Assembly: GCF_047511655.1 (NCBI RefSeq)
Contig: NC_133387.1
Span: 139,372,853 to 139,436,852 of the forward strand
DNA from: Castor canadensis
Taxonomy: Eukaryota; Chordata; Mammalia; Rodentia; Castoridae
Reading direction: 5' to 3'
Length of the DNA: 64,000 bases
In this document: piece after piece, positions 46,562 to 58,349 of the stretch
Position numbering within the stretch: position 1 is the first letter of the stretch
Layout: every line of letters starts with the position of its first letter
Made by a program: the position numbers and the translations under genes
Notes under the pieces: generated by a model
What the model was told of the DNA's origin: nothing
Seen by the model: the letters and a program-made list of their open reading frames with translations, nothing else
Databases searched by the model: none

Positions 46562-47453
46562 GTCTTTCAAAGTATGAATGGAAGAACCCATCTGAAGAGG
46601 ACTTACTATATATATATGATTATTAAAATGAAAAATTAAGTCATATCCCCCATATGTATATTAATATATATTAATATATTAATTTTTCATCTTCATAATC
46701 ATGAATGAATACAGGACTTGTAAGGCATCTTAAAGAGAGCTAAATCAAACAAATCAAAGTAAAATAATAGAAAAATGTAACTCAAGAAATCCAAGAGAGT
46801 AGGGCACAATTCATAACAAGTAATGAACAAATAATGTCTATTAAGGGAAATTTGGCAAAATAATTTTGAAAATAGCTGTTTGTGATATAAGGATCACACC
46901 TCCTGTACCTATTCTATTGTTGTTTTTCCAGTTGATAATTTATTTTGTGCTGCTGAAAATCATGATGCTCCTAATAAAAAACAGTACCTTTGACTTGAAA
47001 GGATATATAAGGAACACAATTTCAACTTGAATTTTAAATCTGAAGTATTGTTCAAACTTGCATTTCCTTTTAAAACAGTATAAAATAAACAAGCTTAGAG
47101 TTCATAGGAGTTTTTTAAATGTTCTTGGCATGGATACTGAAATGTGAGGAATTGGGCTTGATACCCAGATACTATAACTTAAACGAATGTAACATTGGAT
47201 CTCTGCTTAGGAACAGATTCATGTTAAGTGAGTTGAAAACAGTTGATAACAATATTGAAGAAGGAAGTTGGGGTTGCTTTATAACTTCACCATTCTTAAT
47301 ATTCTGGTCTAGAAAAGTATGACTTTAAACTATGTACATGTATATGTACGTATGTATGAACTTAGTGGGAGCTTGCTATCTAGCTTTCAGGGTTTTTCTT
47401 AATAAAAATTAGAATTTTTATATTCATTTGGTTCATCTATTTTTTTGCTTTAG

Positions 47454-47597
47454 CTGCCATTGAAGATTGACATTATTAAACATCCAAATGAAACAGATGG
47501 CAAAAGCACTGCTGTACATGCAAAACTCTTAGCACCTGAATTTGTGAATATTTACACATACCCTTGTATTCCAGAATATGAAGGAAAGGACCATGAG
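47454..47597 (+). CDS. DTWD1: DTWD1 exon 3
   Basis: A 144-bp exon of 48 codons, phase 0 at both ends. The acceptor follows a long T tract (tttttttgctttag) and the donor is gtaagc after CATGAG. It encodes [20 protein letters not shown] and continues to [16 protein letters not shown], the N-terminal part of the DTW fold. No stop or frameshift is present, and the sequence reads as a conserved functional exon between AT-rich introns. Confidence 0.95.
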
Positions 47598-47699
47598 GTA
47601 AGCAGCTTATTTCTTATAATTCTTCACATTGAATATAAAATAAATTTTCATCTCCATTGTCTTTCTGAACTTACTTGAACATCATTTAATATTTTTCTT

Positions 47700-49080
47700 A
47701 ATCTAGTATAATGCTCCTGGAACATTAAAAGTATGGGTTACTTCATTGATTTCTTCACAGCTAAGCTATTATGTTGTTTTGAGTCTTCTGCTAAATTTTT
47801 ATAATTATTATGCCTTACTTTTTCAAGATTTTACTCTTTGCCAATATTATTATTCCTACTTTTCCTCCCACCTCCCCAATAATTCTCCTGCCTTTATTGC
47901 ATTAGATGGTCTAATTTGATGCAGACTAGGAGACCAAATTACAAATGTTGGAATGCCTCTAAAAGAAGAAAAGAATGAATGAGTTTAGGGAGTCTTCCTA
48001 AATCAAGAGCTTAGTAATAGTCTTTATAATTCTTCTTTTGGCTGCTCAGATGTCTTCCTTGTTTATTTCTAGATTCTTAATTGGTTTTCACACAGTGTAT
48101 CACATTGGTGAGATGTTACTAGTCTTCTTGCTGAAAAATAATTTTAAATAGATCTCAAAAACTTAGGCATTGGGTACTTGTGAAAGAAGCATATTGATTT
48201 CATAAGAGCCATTTGTGAGTGTGGGTAACATAGAACAAAATTAAAAATTAATATATTAATTTGTTTCAGAACGAACTTGGGAAATTTTTATTTTACTTTC
48301 CTGTCTATCTATCTATCTATGTATGTATACATATATATAATATATGTATGTATACATATATATAATATATGTATGTATATATATGCATACGTATGTGATT
48401 TTTCTTTCTGTCTTTCTATATTTGATTTAATTTATATGAAAAGTTGTTTGTAAATAATATGTGGTTTGGTCTAGGAATATATTTGTATTTCCTTCTGTGG
48501 TCAACTATATACCTTTTATCCTTTTATGTTAATTAAATAGAATATACTGTGCTAGACTCTTTTTTTTATTTTTGAGACAGTGTACGTAGTCCAATCTGGC
48601 TTTGAACTTGAGATCCTTCTGCCTCTGCCTCCTGAGTACTGGGGTTACAGGCATGCACCACCATGCTCTACTGTGCTATACTATTTAGCCCTGCCTTAGT
48701 AATGGCTATAAAGGCCCATTACACCATTTTGTTTTATCTTTGCTTATTACATAAGTGAGAATGGCATTTAATCATTGAATAGCTTTCAGTGGTTCTTTTA
48801 TTGTAAGGCATGATACACTTTGTCATTTTATTTTATAAAATATTCATTATTTGATTCAAGGTATTATTAACTTGGCCTAATTTTGAAGTCACACTTTTCA
48901 GTACTATAATATGATTATAAATTATTAGGAAAGAGTCAGAACTTTATATTGAAGAAACGTATAATAGAACCAATGAAATGCTTATTTCTCAGCTATTCAA
49001 TATATTTTTTTCTTAAAGTGTTAAGTCAATCAGAATTCATGTTGAGGATCTCATTAGTACACAGCTAACCTGAGTTTCTT
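47700..49080. other. DTWD1 intron 3: microsatellite and B1
   Basis: (TATC)/(TATG) tract with a duplicated gtatgtatacatatatataat at 48305-48390, and an antisense B1-like SINE at 48561-48672. The rest is plain. Confidence 0.55.
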
Positions 49081-49088
49081 TATTTTAG

Positions 49089-49341
49089 GTTGCTCTTGTT
49101 TTTCCTGGACCTCAGTCTATTTCAATAAAAGATATTTCTTTTCATCTGCAAAAAAGGATTCAAAATAAAGATAGAGGCAAAAATGATGAGCCTGACAAGC
49201 CATGTTTTAAACGCAAGAAAACTGAAGAACAGGAGGGTTGTGATTTGAATGAGGGCAAAGGCACAACATTGAAAAAAATTATCTTTATAGATAGCACCTG
49301 GAACCAAACAAACAAAATACTCACTGATGAGCGACTTCAAG
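49089..49341 (+). CDS. DTWD1: DTWD1 exon 4 (DTW motif)
   Basis: A 253-bp exon, phase 0 in and phase 1 out. The acceptor is ttattttag and the donor gtagga. It carries the family signatures: VALVFPGPQSISI, a basic, charged and poorly conserved linker (KNDEPDKPCFKRKKTEEQE), and the DTW motif as FIDSTWNQTNKI, where Asp, Thr and Trp are intact. TDD/DTW proteins are related to the SPOUT methyltransferase superfamily; this motif lies at the cofactor/active site. The lysine/arginine-rich linker could act in tRNA binding or nuclear import (inference). A 33-bp minisatellite lies about 150 bp downstream in the intron. Confidence 0.95.
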
Positions 49342-49491
49342 GTAGGAAAAATATGTTTTTTGGATTATTCCTTTCCAACTTTTATTTTGAAAAACTTCAA
49401 ACTTACAGAAAAGGTGAAAGAAGAGTTGCATAGAATATCTATACATTTCCCAAATTTCCTTTTTTCCTCTTTATATATTATGTGTATACAT

Positions 49492-49590
49492 GTATTTACA
49501 TATGCATATTTTGGGTTGAAATATGTATTTGCAGATGCATATTTTGGGTTGAAATATGTATTTGCAGATGCATATTTTTGGTTGAACTAT
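49492..49590 (+). repeat. 33-bp minisatellite in DTWD1 intron 4
   Basis: The unit tttgcagatgcatattttgg plus gttgaaatatgta occurs about three times (first copy with tttacatatgc, last with an extra T and decay). Starts about 150 bp after the exon 4 donor. Confidence 0.85.
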
Positions 49591-49599
49591 TTGAAAGCA

Positions 49600-52500
49600 A
49601 GTGGCAGCCTTTGCAACACTTTACCTTTAAATACTTAAGTATATATCTTTTTAAGAATAAGGATATTCTCTTGCATAATAAATATATTAGTATTTCTCCT
49701 AAGAAAATTAATAAAGAGTCCACAATATCATCTAATATGCAGTCTATTTTTCAAATTTCCCAAATTGATCCAAAAATGTCTTTTGTAGCTTTTTTCCCCC
49801 TTGATACAGCATTTAAACTTCTCACATTTCACTTGGTTATTATATATATCTTTAGTCTCTTAATTTAGAACAGTTCTCTATTTTTGTTTTTCATGGCTTA
49901 AGTTTTTGTGAAGTGGGCAGTTGTCTGAATGCCTCATGATTAGGGTCAGTGTAAGTATTTCGGCTAGGATATATATAAGGATAAATCCAGGGTTGTCTGT
50001 GACTATTCCAGTTTTTTAATCTATTATTTGGTAGAATTATTAATAGCGTATCCTTTTACTGTCAGAAATGAACCTTTAGCTGATCAATTGTATGGTTAAG
50101 GAATTCATACATGTAGTTATATTTGTTACATTAAATCAAGTTGTTTCATTGTTTGTGATAATTGATTATTTGATTGCCAGATTTTTCCATTATGAAGGTT
50201 TATTTTTCTATTTATAATCAGTAATAATCTGTGGAGTGATACTTTTCAGGCTATGTATAGACTGTTTCTCAACAACTTTTTAAGCATTGGTCATTGCTTA
50301 AATCAGTAGCTACACTGAGAATTGAAAAATGGCACAATTTTTAATTATATTGTTTCTTCTACATGTGTTAGCTGCCTTTTTTTCTTTCCTTTCTTCCTTC
50401 CCTCCCTCGCTCCCTCCCTCTCTCTTTCTCTTTCTTTGTTCTTGTTCTTGCTTTGAGAGGTCTTACTATGTCTGGTCCCCAACCTGTGGGCTAAATAGCT
50501 GGGACTATAGGCACCAGGCTACCTTGCTGATTAACTGACATTCTTACATAAAGGACAGCTTCTTTTTTCCCCTGTTCTTTTTTCCTTTCACGCACACTTC
50601 TTTTCAAGATCACTAATCTTAATGATTTTATTTATAATTCAATATGGTGTAATTTCTCATGATTCTATACTTTTTGATGCTCAAATTGTCTCAAATTTCA
50701 CCATTGGGAACCTTTCAAGTCCTTTGTGGCACAGCTTCATTAGTTTTTCTGGTGCAACAGGAGATCTCAAATCTGCTAGTACTTTTTTCTGCTTCATACC
50801 TGGAATTGATCATTTTTCTAAAGACCTTAGTTCCTTTAAGAAGGAAATGATACTAAAAACTAATCTGGTAAATTGATTACCACTTGGATGTCATTGCTTC
50901 AGGGGACAGAGCTAAGGAAAATAAATATATATGTATCATGACTTCACATAGTCTTGTTTTAGGTTTAATATTACAGGAATTTTATTTCTTTTGTTTTATA
51001 TTTGTATTTCTTTCTCTCTTGAGTGAAATGCTTAATCTTAAATAACAGTGGTTTAAAAGTTACTTTACTTCCCAAGTAATACAACTAGTCATTTGAAGAA
51101 TAGGAACTCATGCTGCCTCTCTTGTTTCCTTATATCTTGCTTAGTTCTTCAGGTTTTCTCAGTAGTTTCCTTAAAAGATTTACAGTTTTGTTTGTTTGTT
51201 TTTTCCCAGTTGTTTGATGACTTTCTGTATGATTAGAAGGCAAGAGAACTACCTAGCTGGTATTAGGCAGTTGCCAAAAGGTTTAGCATGGGAGCTCTCC
51301 TAGGCTATTGTTAGAAATGTAAATCATCTAGAAGAGAAAATTTGAGGCATTTGATTGCAGACTGATTTGTGTTCATCAGTCCCAAGCTAAAGTGACAACA
51401 CTCCATTTAGCTAGCTTTATTTATATAGTTTATACCTCTGAGATACCCATACATGTTAGTAAAGTTAGTAAGGTTGCTTTGGCAATTTGTGTTTGTCTAT
51501 ATGTGTGAGACACGGGGCAGGGAAACTACAGAGCATAGTACCTTTGAAGAATTTTGTTACTGATTTTTAAAGAAAGACAAACCCCTAATGCCCTTGTTCT
51601 TTGAAAAAGGAAGAGGGAGCACCGCCAGCTCCATTCCCTTAGATGTTTACAGCAGCAACATACCTCTCAGTTTAGAAGGTTTTCTGGGCTGTTTTTCTTT
51701 ATTATTACCTTATATGGTAATTGCAAGTATCAACTGAAAAATTATAAGTAAAAATACTTGAAAAGGCTATAAATGGAATGATTCTGGCATCATCCAAAGT
51801 CTGCTTCTGTTTTAAGTTTGCCTAAAATCAAATTTCTGTAAAAGATTTCTGTTATTCCTTCATAGTTCACATAGAAAGCATGTTTCAATTCTGTGTTAGA
51901 TCACAACTTTTTTTTTGTTTTGATTTTTTTGAGGTACTGAGGTTTGAACTCAGGACCTATAAGTTTGCTAGGTAGGAGCTCTACCACTTGAGCCACTCTG
52001 CCAGCCCTAGATCACTCACAGCTCTTAAAAGGGGTTTCTGAATCCCTTTAAATCATGAAATAAACACATTTCCAAAGGCAGGCTTCTACTTATGTCCTAA
52101 CTCACTCCCCTCCCTATGGCTCCTCATTGCAGTACAGGGATTAATTGGGGCTTTGCACATATTTATAACCTGTATATGTGTGAAATACCAGTTTCTGGAT
52201 AAACCAAGTTACTTCCACAAGAAATAATCTATGTGTGTTGTAAATCATTGGCTTAAGGTTTTAAATCATTTCATCATTTGGTGGAGTTAAGCTGAACAAA
52301 CTAACTCAGTAAAACCACATATGTAATGTATTAGAATTTACATTTCCATTTTCTTATTATGGATGCTGAGGTTAAGAACTCTTAACAATGGATGTTTCAC
52401 TGTCAAAATAAAACACTGGAAGGTGGAATGCCTAATTTAATTATAAAAAGTCAGCTGGAAACTACAAGTGTAGAGTGATATAACATTCTTGAAGATTCAC

Positions 52501-52800
52501 CACAGGAAGCTTTGAGAAAATGGGAAGGAAAGATAGCTTCCTTTTGTAAGAGGGGTCAAAATGATTAAAAATGACACTGTACTTTAATTTGTTGCAAAAG
52601 TTAGTCGGCTGTTTCTCTTACTTTTGACTGTATTGATACAACCTTTGAAGTGGTACTTTTGTTCATCTTATAAGCATTCTCACTGTGTCATTTGAGAGTC
52701 TAAGTCATATACAGACACTCATCTACTTGCATAGGGTTTACATCCCAATAAGTATTTTAAAATATTAAGTTGAAAATGCTGTTGATACACTTAACCTACA
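49600..52800. other. DTWD1 intron 4, first part
   Basis: Has a CT-rich run and antisense B1-like piece at 50370-50528 and an antisense tRNA-type SINE at 51908-52008. I see no exon or other element in the remainder. Confidence 0.45.
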
Positions 52801-52829
52801 TTCATGTCATAGCTTAGCAATACAGTCTC

Positions 52830-53880
52830 CTCTAGAGCATCAGTTGTTTACTCTCCTGATCTCATGGCCAACTGGAAGCTGCCTCTCTGTTGCTGCCCAG
52901 TACCTCAGCAGGTCATCATTCTGCATATCACTAGCCTGGGAAAAGAGGACAGTGGGGAGTGGATTAAAGCCTATGAGAACTGGACACAAGCAAGGCGAGA
53001 TGCAGTTAATTGCTTTTACCTGTAGGCCGAGATAGGCACAGCCCCTGGCCATGAAGCAGGGAAAGGCAGAACAGCTGCCTCTGCTAAGCTGTGTTCAGAG
53101 AAGGAGAAACACAGGTTTCTCCTGTTACAATGTCACGCCCAGCCCCATGGCTCCACCCTGTTCGCTGCTATAAAAGACCCCTGAAGGAGGAAAAGAGGCT
53201 TTTGCCTTTTGAGACTTTACTTTGGGCTTTTGTTTTGGGGGGTTTTACTTTGGGCTTTTGTTTTTGGGGGTTTTACTTTGGGCTTTTTGGTGTGGGAAGC
53301 TTTTGGAAGGGAAAAGAGTTATTGAAGGGAAAATGTTAAAGAGGGGTTGATAGAAAGTCTGCACTGAGAACTTTAACATAGGTTTCAGAAAGCAAAGCTG
53401 AGAAAGAACTTCATACATAGGCCTTAGGAAAGCTAAGGCTAAAGAAAAGACAAAGAGAACATGGGACAGTGCACAGTGCAAGTCTAAGGACCAAGACTTT
53501 AAGAGTTATGCATATGCAGGTTGGGCTGTTTGCAAGTTTGAGCACTGAGGCTTTGAGAGAGCTTAAGAGAAATGGGACAGTGCAAGCCTAGGGGCAAAAG
53601 ACTTTAAGGGCAATTGAGCTAAAGATAAGCTAAGCACAAACATGGAACAGTGTGAGCCTAAGGAAAGAGGTTTTAAACAAGGTTTTAAAGAAGGTTTTAG
53701 AAGCAAAGTTTTAAAGAACTGCAAGGAGCAAGGCCTTAAAGAATCAAGATAGAGAAAAAGAAGCAATGAGGGTTGTGCGTTCCAGCCAAGCGCACAACAC
53801 ACCTCACCCCAAAGTTCTGTCTGTCTGTCTGTCTATCCTGTATCTTTTCTAAAATCTCCAGTTGCCTCCAGTTAAGCCCA
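52830..53880 (+). mobile_element. Unclassified LTR-like element with internal repeats
   Basis: A more GC-rich island in AT-rich intron. It has a TATA box (tataaaag, 53169-53176) followed by three 28-bp units beginning tttgggctttt at 53221, 53249 and 53277. Then come three imperfect units carrying ggGacagtg…gcctaag…ctttaag at about 53462, 53574 and 53645, a short inverted repeat (gttgtgcg/cgcacaac, 53772-53798) and (TCTG)n. This is like an LTR plus leader, but I found no coding remnant, and I cannot name the family. Confidence 0.45.
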
Positions 53881-53899
53881 GTTAGGTCAAGTAATAACC

Positions 53900-55270
53900 A
53901 AGGCGAGAGAGAGAAAAGCTTGCTTCAGCAAGGGAGGGAGCATGAGAAACAGCGCCCCCTTCAGAGGACAATTGGAAGGATGGTTTCTACTGAACATGCA
54001 TCATTTTCAGACCACTATAAACTGGAAAAAAAAATAAGCCACATGTCTAAGTCAATAATTGTAGTACCTCATTCAGTCCTCACAACAAGAATATGAGGTT
54101 AGGTTAAGAATTTCATACTCATTTTGCAGTTGAAGTAATTTAGGCAACAATTTTGGAAGGAAAAGCTATCTGTAAATCTCTGCTTTAAAAGTTACTGGTT
54201 GCCAGATATACTAGCAAAAGAAAAATTTAAATGTATGTTGAATTTTAAATAAGTATTATTTTTTAATATAATCTAACATATATGTATTTCAAACTTTTAA
54301 AGGTTCTTATATATTTTCCAGCAATTTTTAAAAACAGATTGGGTTAGTGGTGATAACCACTAAGTCTTCATTTCTGTATTTAACATCTTTAGAACAATTA
54401 GAAATGTTAGAGAAACCAAAACACTTTGTTAAGTCATCTTTAATTTGTTTTTTATAAATTATGCTGATGATGTCAGAATCCTATGTTAAGATTTTAACTG
54501 TATTGTCTGTATAAACAGGCTTTTAGACATTTGATGTAACAGTAGGAAATCATTGATGACTGAAGTTCCTGATTGGCCAGTGGATCAATTTTGATGCTAA
54601 CTTCTCTCTTTACTATTTTATAAGAAGATATGTTAAAAGTGGTAAATATAGCGTGAGTCTGACCACGGGTCTAAGGAACTAAGAGCATTCTGGGCTTGCA
54701 TGCTGGTAAATGAGTCGTAAGAGATTAGCACTGCTTCATTAATCATTTCCTCTTGAAATGTCCGAGAGCAAGGCATCTAGTTCACTTTATCATTGAAGTT
54801 CTGACGCATGGACATGAGCTAAAGAAATAACTCTAGGTATCTGCTCACAAAGATACAGGCTAAAAGTGAACTTTTACTTTACCATTAAGCTGCCCATCTC
54901 TCTTAATGAGTTTTGGAGTGACATTTTAAAAATCAGTTTTAGTAAATGAAACTCTTGAAAATTGGTGAATTTAGTACTGCAACAGGTTAAAACTGGAAAA
55001 GACTCTGGTAGATAGAAGATGGAAACAAATGAAGAACTTAAAGTTAACTACATTTTGCTACAAGGTCTAAGACTGGGAGGTGACTGTCCTGGGTAAGATT
55101 TCATTCTGTGTTATGTTGCTTCTTTATGTACCATAATGCACTTAAGATAAATTCCTGGTTGGAATCAGGATTGAAGGGATTTACCTGTACTATTTTTTTT
55201 AATCCTTAAAATAATTAAGAAAAATCATTATTATTGTGCCAACTCTATACAGCATATTTACATTTTTCCT
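53900..55270. other. DTWD1 intron 4, last part
   Basis: AT-rich intron leading to the exon 5 acceptor. No element recognised. Confidence 0.4.
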
Positions 55271-55283
55271 TTTTTTTTGGCAG

Positions 55284-55531
55284 GGTTGTTACAAGTTGAA
55301 TTGAAAACAAGGAAAACTTGCTTTTGGCGCCATCAAAAAGGGAAGCCAGATACTTTCCTCTCCACAATCGAAGCCATTTATTACTTTCTAGTAGACTACC
55401 ATACTGACATATTAAAAGAGAAATACAGAGGACAATATGACAATCTTTTATTTTTCTACTCTTTTATGTACCAGTTGATAAAGAATGCCAAATACGCTGG
55501 AGATAAAGAATCAACAAAACTTACCCATTAG
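55284..55531 (+). CDS. DTWD1: DTWD1 exon 5 (C-terminus and stop)
   Basis: Terminal coding exon, phase 1 in. The acceptor is a T9 tract followed by ggcag. The split glycine codon joins RLQ to [11 protein letters not shown]. The exon encodes a C-terminal helical half with [20 protein letters not shown], a YYFLVDYH segment and [20 protein letters not shown], all typical of DTWD1. It ends KESTKLTH and TAG at 55529-55531. No truncation is seen, so the enzyme should be full length. The preceding intron (about 5.9 kb) contains an LTR-like element and SINEs. Confidence 0.96.
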
Positions 55532-55567
55532 TTAACAAGTCATCTGTCATTTTATTTTTCTAAAATT

Positions 55568-55573
55568 AATAAA
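55568..55573 (+). terminator. DTWD1: DTWD1 proximal poly(A) signal
   Basis: A perfect AATAAA lies 37 bp past the stop codon, followed by TA-rich sequence. This would give a very short 3' UTR. A further AATAAA occurs at about 57224-57229 and could end a longer 3' UTR. Which one is used cannot be told from sequence alone. Confidence 0.5.
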
Positions 55574-56164
55574 CTTATAGTCGTACTTCACTTATTCTAG
55601 AGAAATAGTCTTGTGTATCATTCACTTTACCTGATCTTTTTAGAAAGGAAATTGTGCCTCAGGCAATTTTTCAATATAGAGTTTATTGAAAAACTTAGTT
55701 CAGAAGTGATTTTTTCAATTTGGCATATCAATTGTGTTGCTACATTTTAATATAATGTATTATATTTATGTAATTATAATTTGATGTCAGCTTAGAGATC
55801 TTATCTTTTCACATGTACTCACCACCACCTTGGGACCGAGATGAGGTCAGAATCTTTTTGCTGAAAAAAAATGTTAGGTGATTTGCTTGAGGTTAGTGAC
55901 ACACACAGGCAAAACGAGTTTCTTGTGCTGTTTCTCAAAGTTCACACTGTGATGGACATTTCATATCTGCCTGGCATTTTTCTTTCTTAGGGGAAAGTGC
56001 TAACAATCATGTGATCCTGACTTAAGGATGAACATAGGACCTAGTTGAGCAAGCTAAGTGCCCCAACTCTTCCTGAACACAGTGACTGATCCAAAGATGA
56101 GCACATGACCCAACTTTGATAAGTATTATGGATGCTGTAGGAAATGCAGTTAAATTTTCAAAAG

Positions 56165-56390
56165 GTAATATGGTACAGTGGTTAAATGCACAGACTGTGA
56201 AACTAGACAAAGTGTCTAAATCTTAACTTTGCTTTTCCACTTAGCAGCCATGTCAGTTTTTCATTTGTAAAGAATGAGGGATATGGTAGCTACTCTACAG
56301 GATTATTATGAGAAGTAACTGAATGAATGTGTATAATGGGTTTTCAGCAGCACATAGAATATAAGTACTGCATGTGTGTTTCCTGTTTTA
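56165..56390 (+). repeat. MIR (ancient tRNA-derived SINE)
   Basis: tggtacagtggttaaatgca cagactgtg… then the core cacttagcagccatg…tttcatttgtaaagaatgaggg… and a tail gattattatgagaagtaactgaatgaatg, in the order of the MIR consensus as remembered. It lies just downstream of DTWD1. Confidence 0.7.
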
Positions 56391-56399
56391 ATTATTTAT

Positions 56400-58080
56400 T
56401 TAGAATTTGTGAGCTAAGAATGATTTAAGCCTGCAGCTGATGATGGCTATCTATGCTACCAGGTAAAAAGACTGATGTCTTATAATGAATCCCAAAAAGG
56501 AAGGCAGAGTGGTGAGATAAAAGGAGAGACTAAGTCCTGATTATGTTATTTAATCACATAGGTGTAGCTGACAAGTCTAGCCCTACTGTGCTGGATAGGT
56601 TTTGTTTGCTCCTCTGGAACATCCCCACTGTTTTCAATTCTGCTTTCTGGTCTGTGAGGTAGGTTCCCTTGTTCTCTGGCTTTTGGTTTGATTCAGCAAA
56701 TGGGGAGCACCAACATGACATTGGAGATTGAGAGGAAGATGAAATCATTATTTTTCTTGACTCCTTTCTTGCTAGGTCAACATGGGCTGGCTGTGTCCCT
56801 CTACAGAATGCATTCTATCAGGTGTCCTTTCCCTTTCCAAGTAGTTATCCTAGTTTCCTTTCTGGGTTCAGATCCCTGCTCACTCTGCCCATTTTTACTT
56901 TGGGGCAGTAATGGGTTCCATTGTTAATAAGTCTCCAGGTAGAAGATTGTCTCTGTTACTTCCCTAAACCCTGTTTTTACCTTTGTAAATAATCATTTTT
57001 ATTATATTTTTCTCAAATGTCCTCATTTGAAGTCACCTTCTGTTTCTTTCTGGGACTCTGACTATAGATATTAAAAATAACTATACATTTACCATTGTAT
57101 ATACACATTGGACACAATATGTTTATGAGAAAAAAGTTTTTGGTGAAATTAATTTGCTGCAAATTATATTTCTCTCTTGGAGACTCAAAAAGCATACATA
57201 TTAAAGGTTGTGAAAAGTCCTGAAATAAACATTATGAACTTTGTTTAAATTAGTGTGCTTTAAACTTACTTGCCTGTGTAATGTCTGTTAACATCCAGTG
57301 GAAATAGGACATTTGAGATATTGTAGTTTAGAGCAGTTCCTGATTATATACATGTGGCAATTGAGGAGGAAAGAAATTAAGTAAATTGTTGATAGGTAAC
57401 ACAAGCAGTTAGTGGCAGAACATGGTCTAAAATCTGAAATTTCTTACTTGGTTTGGTTCAGTAAGGTGGCCATTATAAATAGGAATGTGGATTATATAAG
57501 TTTTGAACATTATTAGGTCCATCATCTTAGCCAAATAAACTGGCTTATTTAGCAATTAAAATAGAAAATAGATTTCTTCATATTTTAAACTTGGCCCTGG
57601 AAAATAGAGGAAGGCTTGAATTGATTTAAGCAGGGCCAGGGTTGAATTTCTTTGGGCTAAATTTAGACTTCCCCGAGCCAAAATGTATTGCCATTTAACT
57701 TGCTTTACAAACCAGCTAAACATAAGTTAAAAGGGAGAAGAAAAAGAAGAGAGAAAGAATAATCCTATCACTCATTTGTCCCCATCCCACAGCTGGCATA
57801 AGAAAGATGACCTACATACTTCAGAAGAAGCCAATGTACAACTAAAGTCAGATAAAATCTCAAGTTCTTTCCAAAAGAAGATAATAATACCTGTTAGAAC
57901 AATGAATTGGCTGTACTTGTCTTGTTTTTCTTTGGTATGAAAGACTGCAAAATGGCTTTACTTCTATGCTCCTCCCCCACCTCATATTGATGGTCCTTTT
58001 TTTTAGGTTCTTTTGAAGTACCCTCTCCTGAATCTAAGCCATATGTATGTCCAAAAATCTGTTGAGTTTCTACTTAACTC
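56400..58080. other. Intergenic sequence downstream of DTWD1
   Basis: No gene recognised. Contains a second AATAAA (about 57224) that might end a longer DTWD1 3' UTR. Confidence 0.4.
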
Positions 58081-58089
58081 TTGTGCTTT

Positions 58090-58345
58090 GGCTGTTGACA
58101 TATGAACATGCATGGCTATGTTGTCCTGCTGGAAGACGAGGCACCCATAGAACAGAGCCAGGTTGCCCTTGTTACCCTGACTGAATCCTGTCTAGATTGG
58201 CTGATAACCAACCCTCAAATATGTGAGTGATCCCCAGCCAAGGTTAGGAAACTCACCTAACTATGAGCAAGGAATGCCTATTGTTAAGCCACTGACATTT
58301 ATCTGTTTATTTTCCAGCATTGTTGTGGCAATAGATGATCCCATT
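58090..58345. repeat. MaLR/MLT1-like LTR fragment
   Basis: Words such as ttgtcctgctggaagacgag, atatgtgagtgatccccagcc and ttgttaagccactgac occur in the order typical of MLT1 LTR 3' parts. Diverged; assignment from memory. Confidence 0.4.
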
Positions 58346-58349
58346 TTGG

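Larger units (their letters stand above)
37310..55573 (+). other. DTWD1: DTWD1 gene span (5' exon to first poly(A) signal)
   Basis: This span covers the DTWD1 transcription unit. It has a 5' non-coding exon in the CpG island, a start-codon exon at 42.3 kb, internal coding exons at 47.5 and 49.1 kb, and a terminal exon at 55.3 kb. Exon phases are 0/0/1, and all junctions follow GT/AG. The four coding segments add up to 909 bp including the stop, giving 302 residues, close to the roughly 304 I recall for human DTWD1. Introns hold only repeats plus one unexplained open frame at 42.9 kb. The 5' end is an estimate from the CpG island; other 5' exons are possible. Confidence 0.85.

Noticed and set aside
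49492..49590. Regular repeats that could be taken for a CRISPR-like array
   Set aside because: Units are head-to-tail with no spacers, in a vertebrate intron; it is a minisatellite.
52840..53052. Open frames on both strands at the start of the LTR-like element
   Set aside because: Overlapping frames on both strands in GC-richer repeat DNA, without known motifs.
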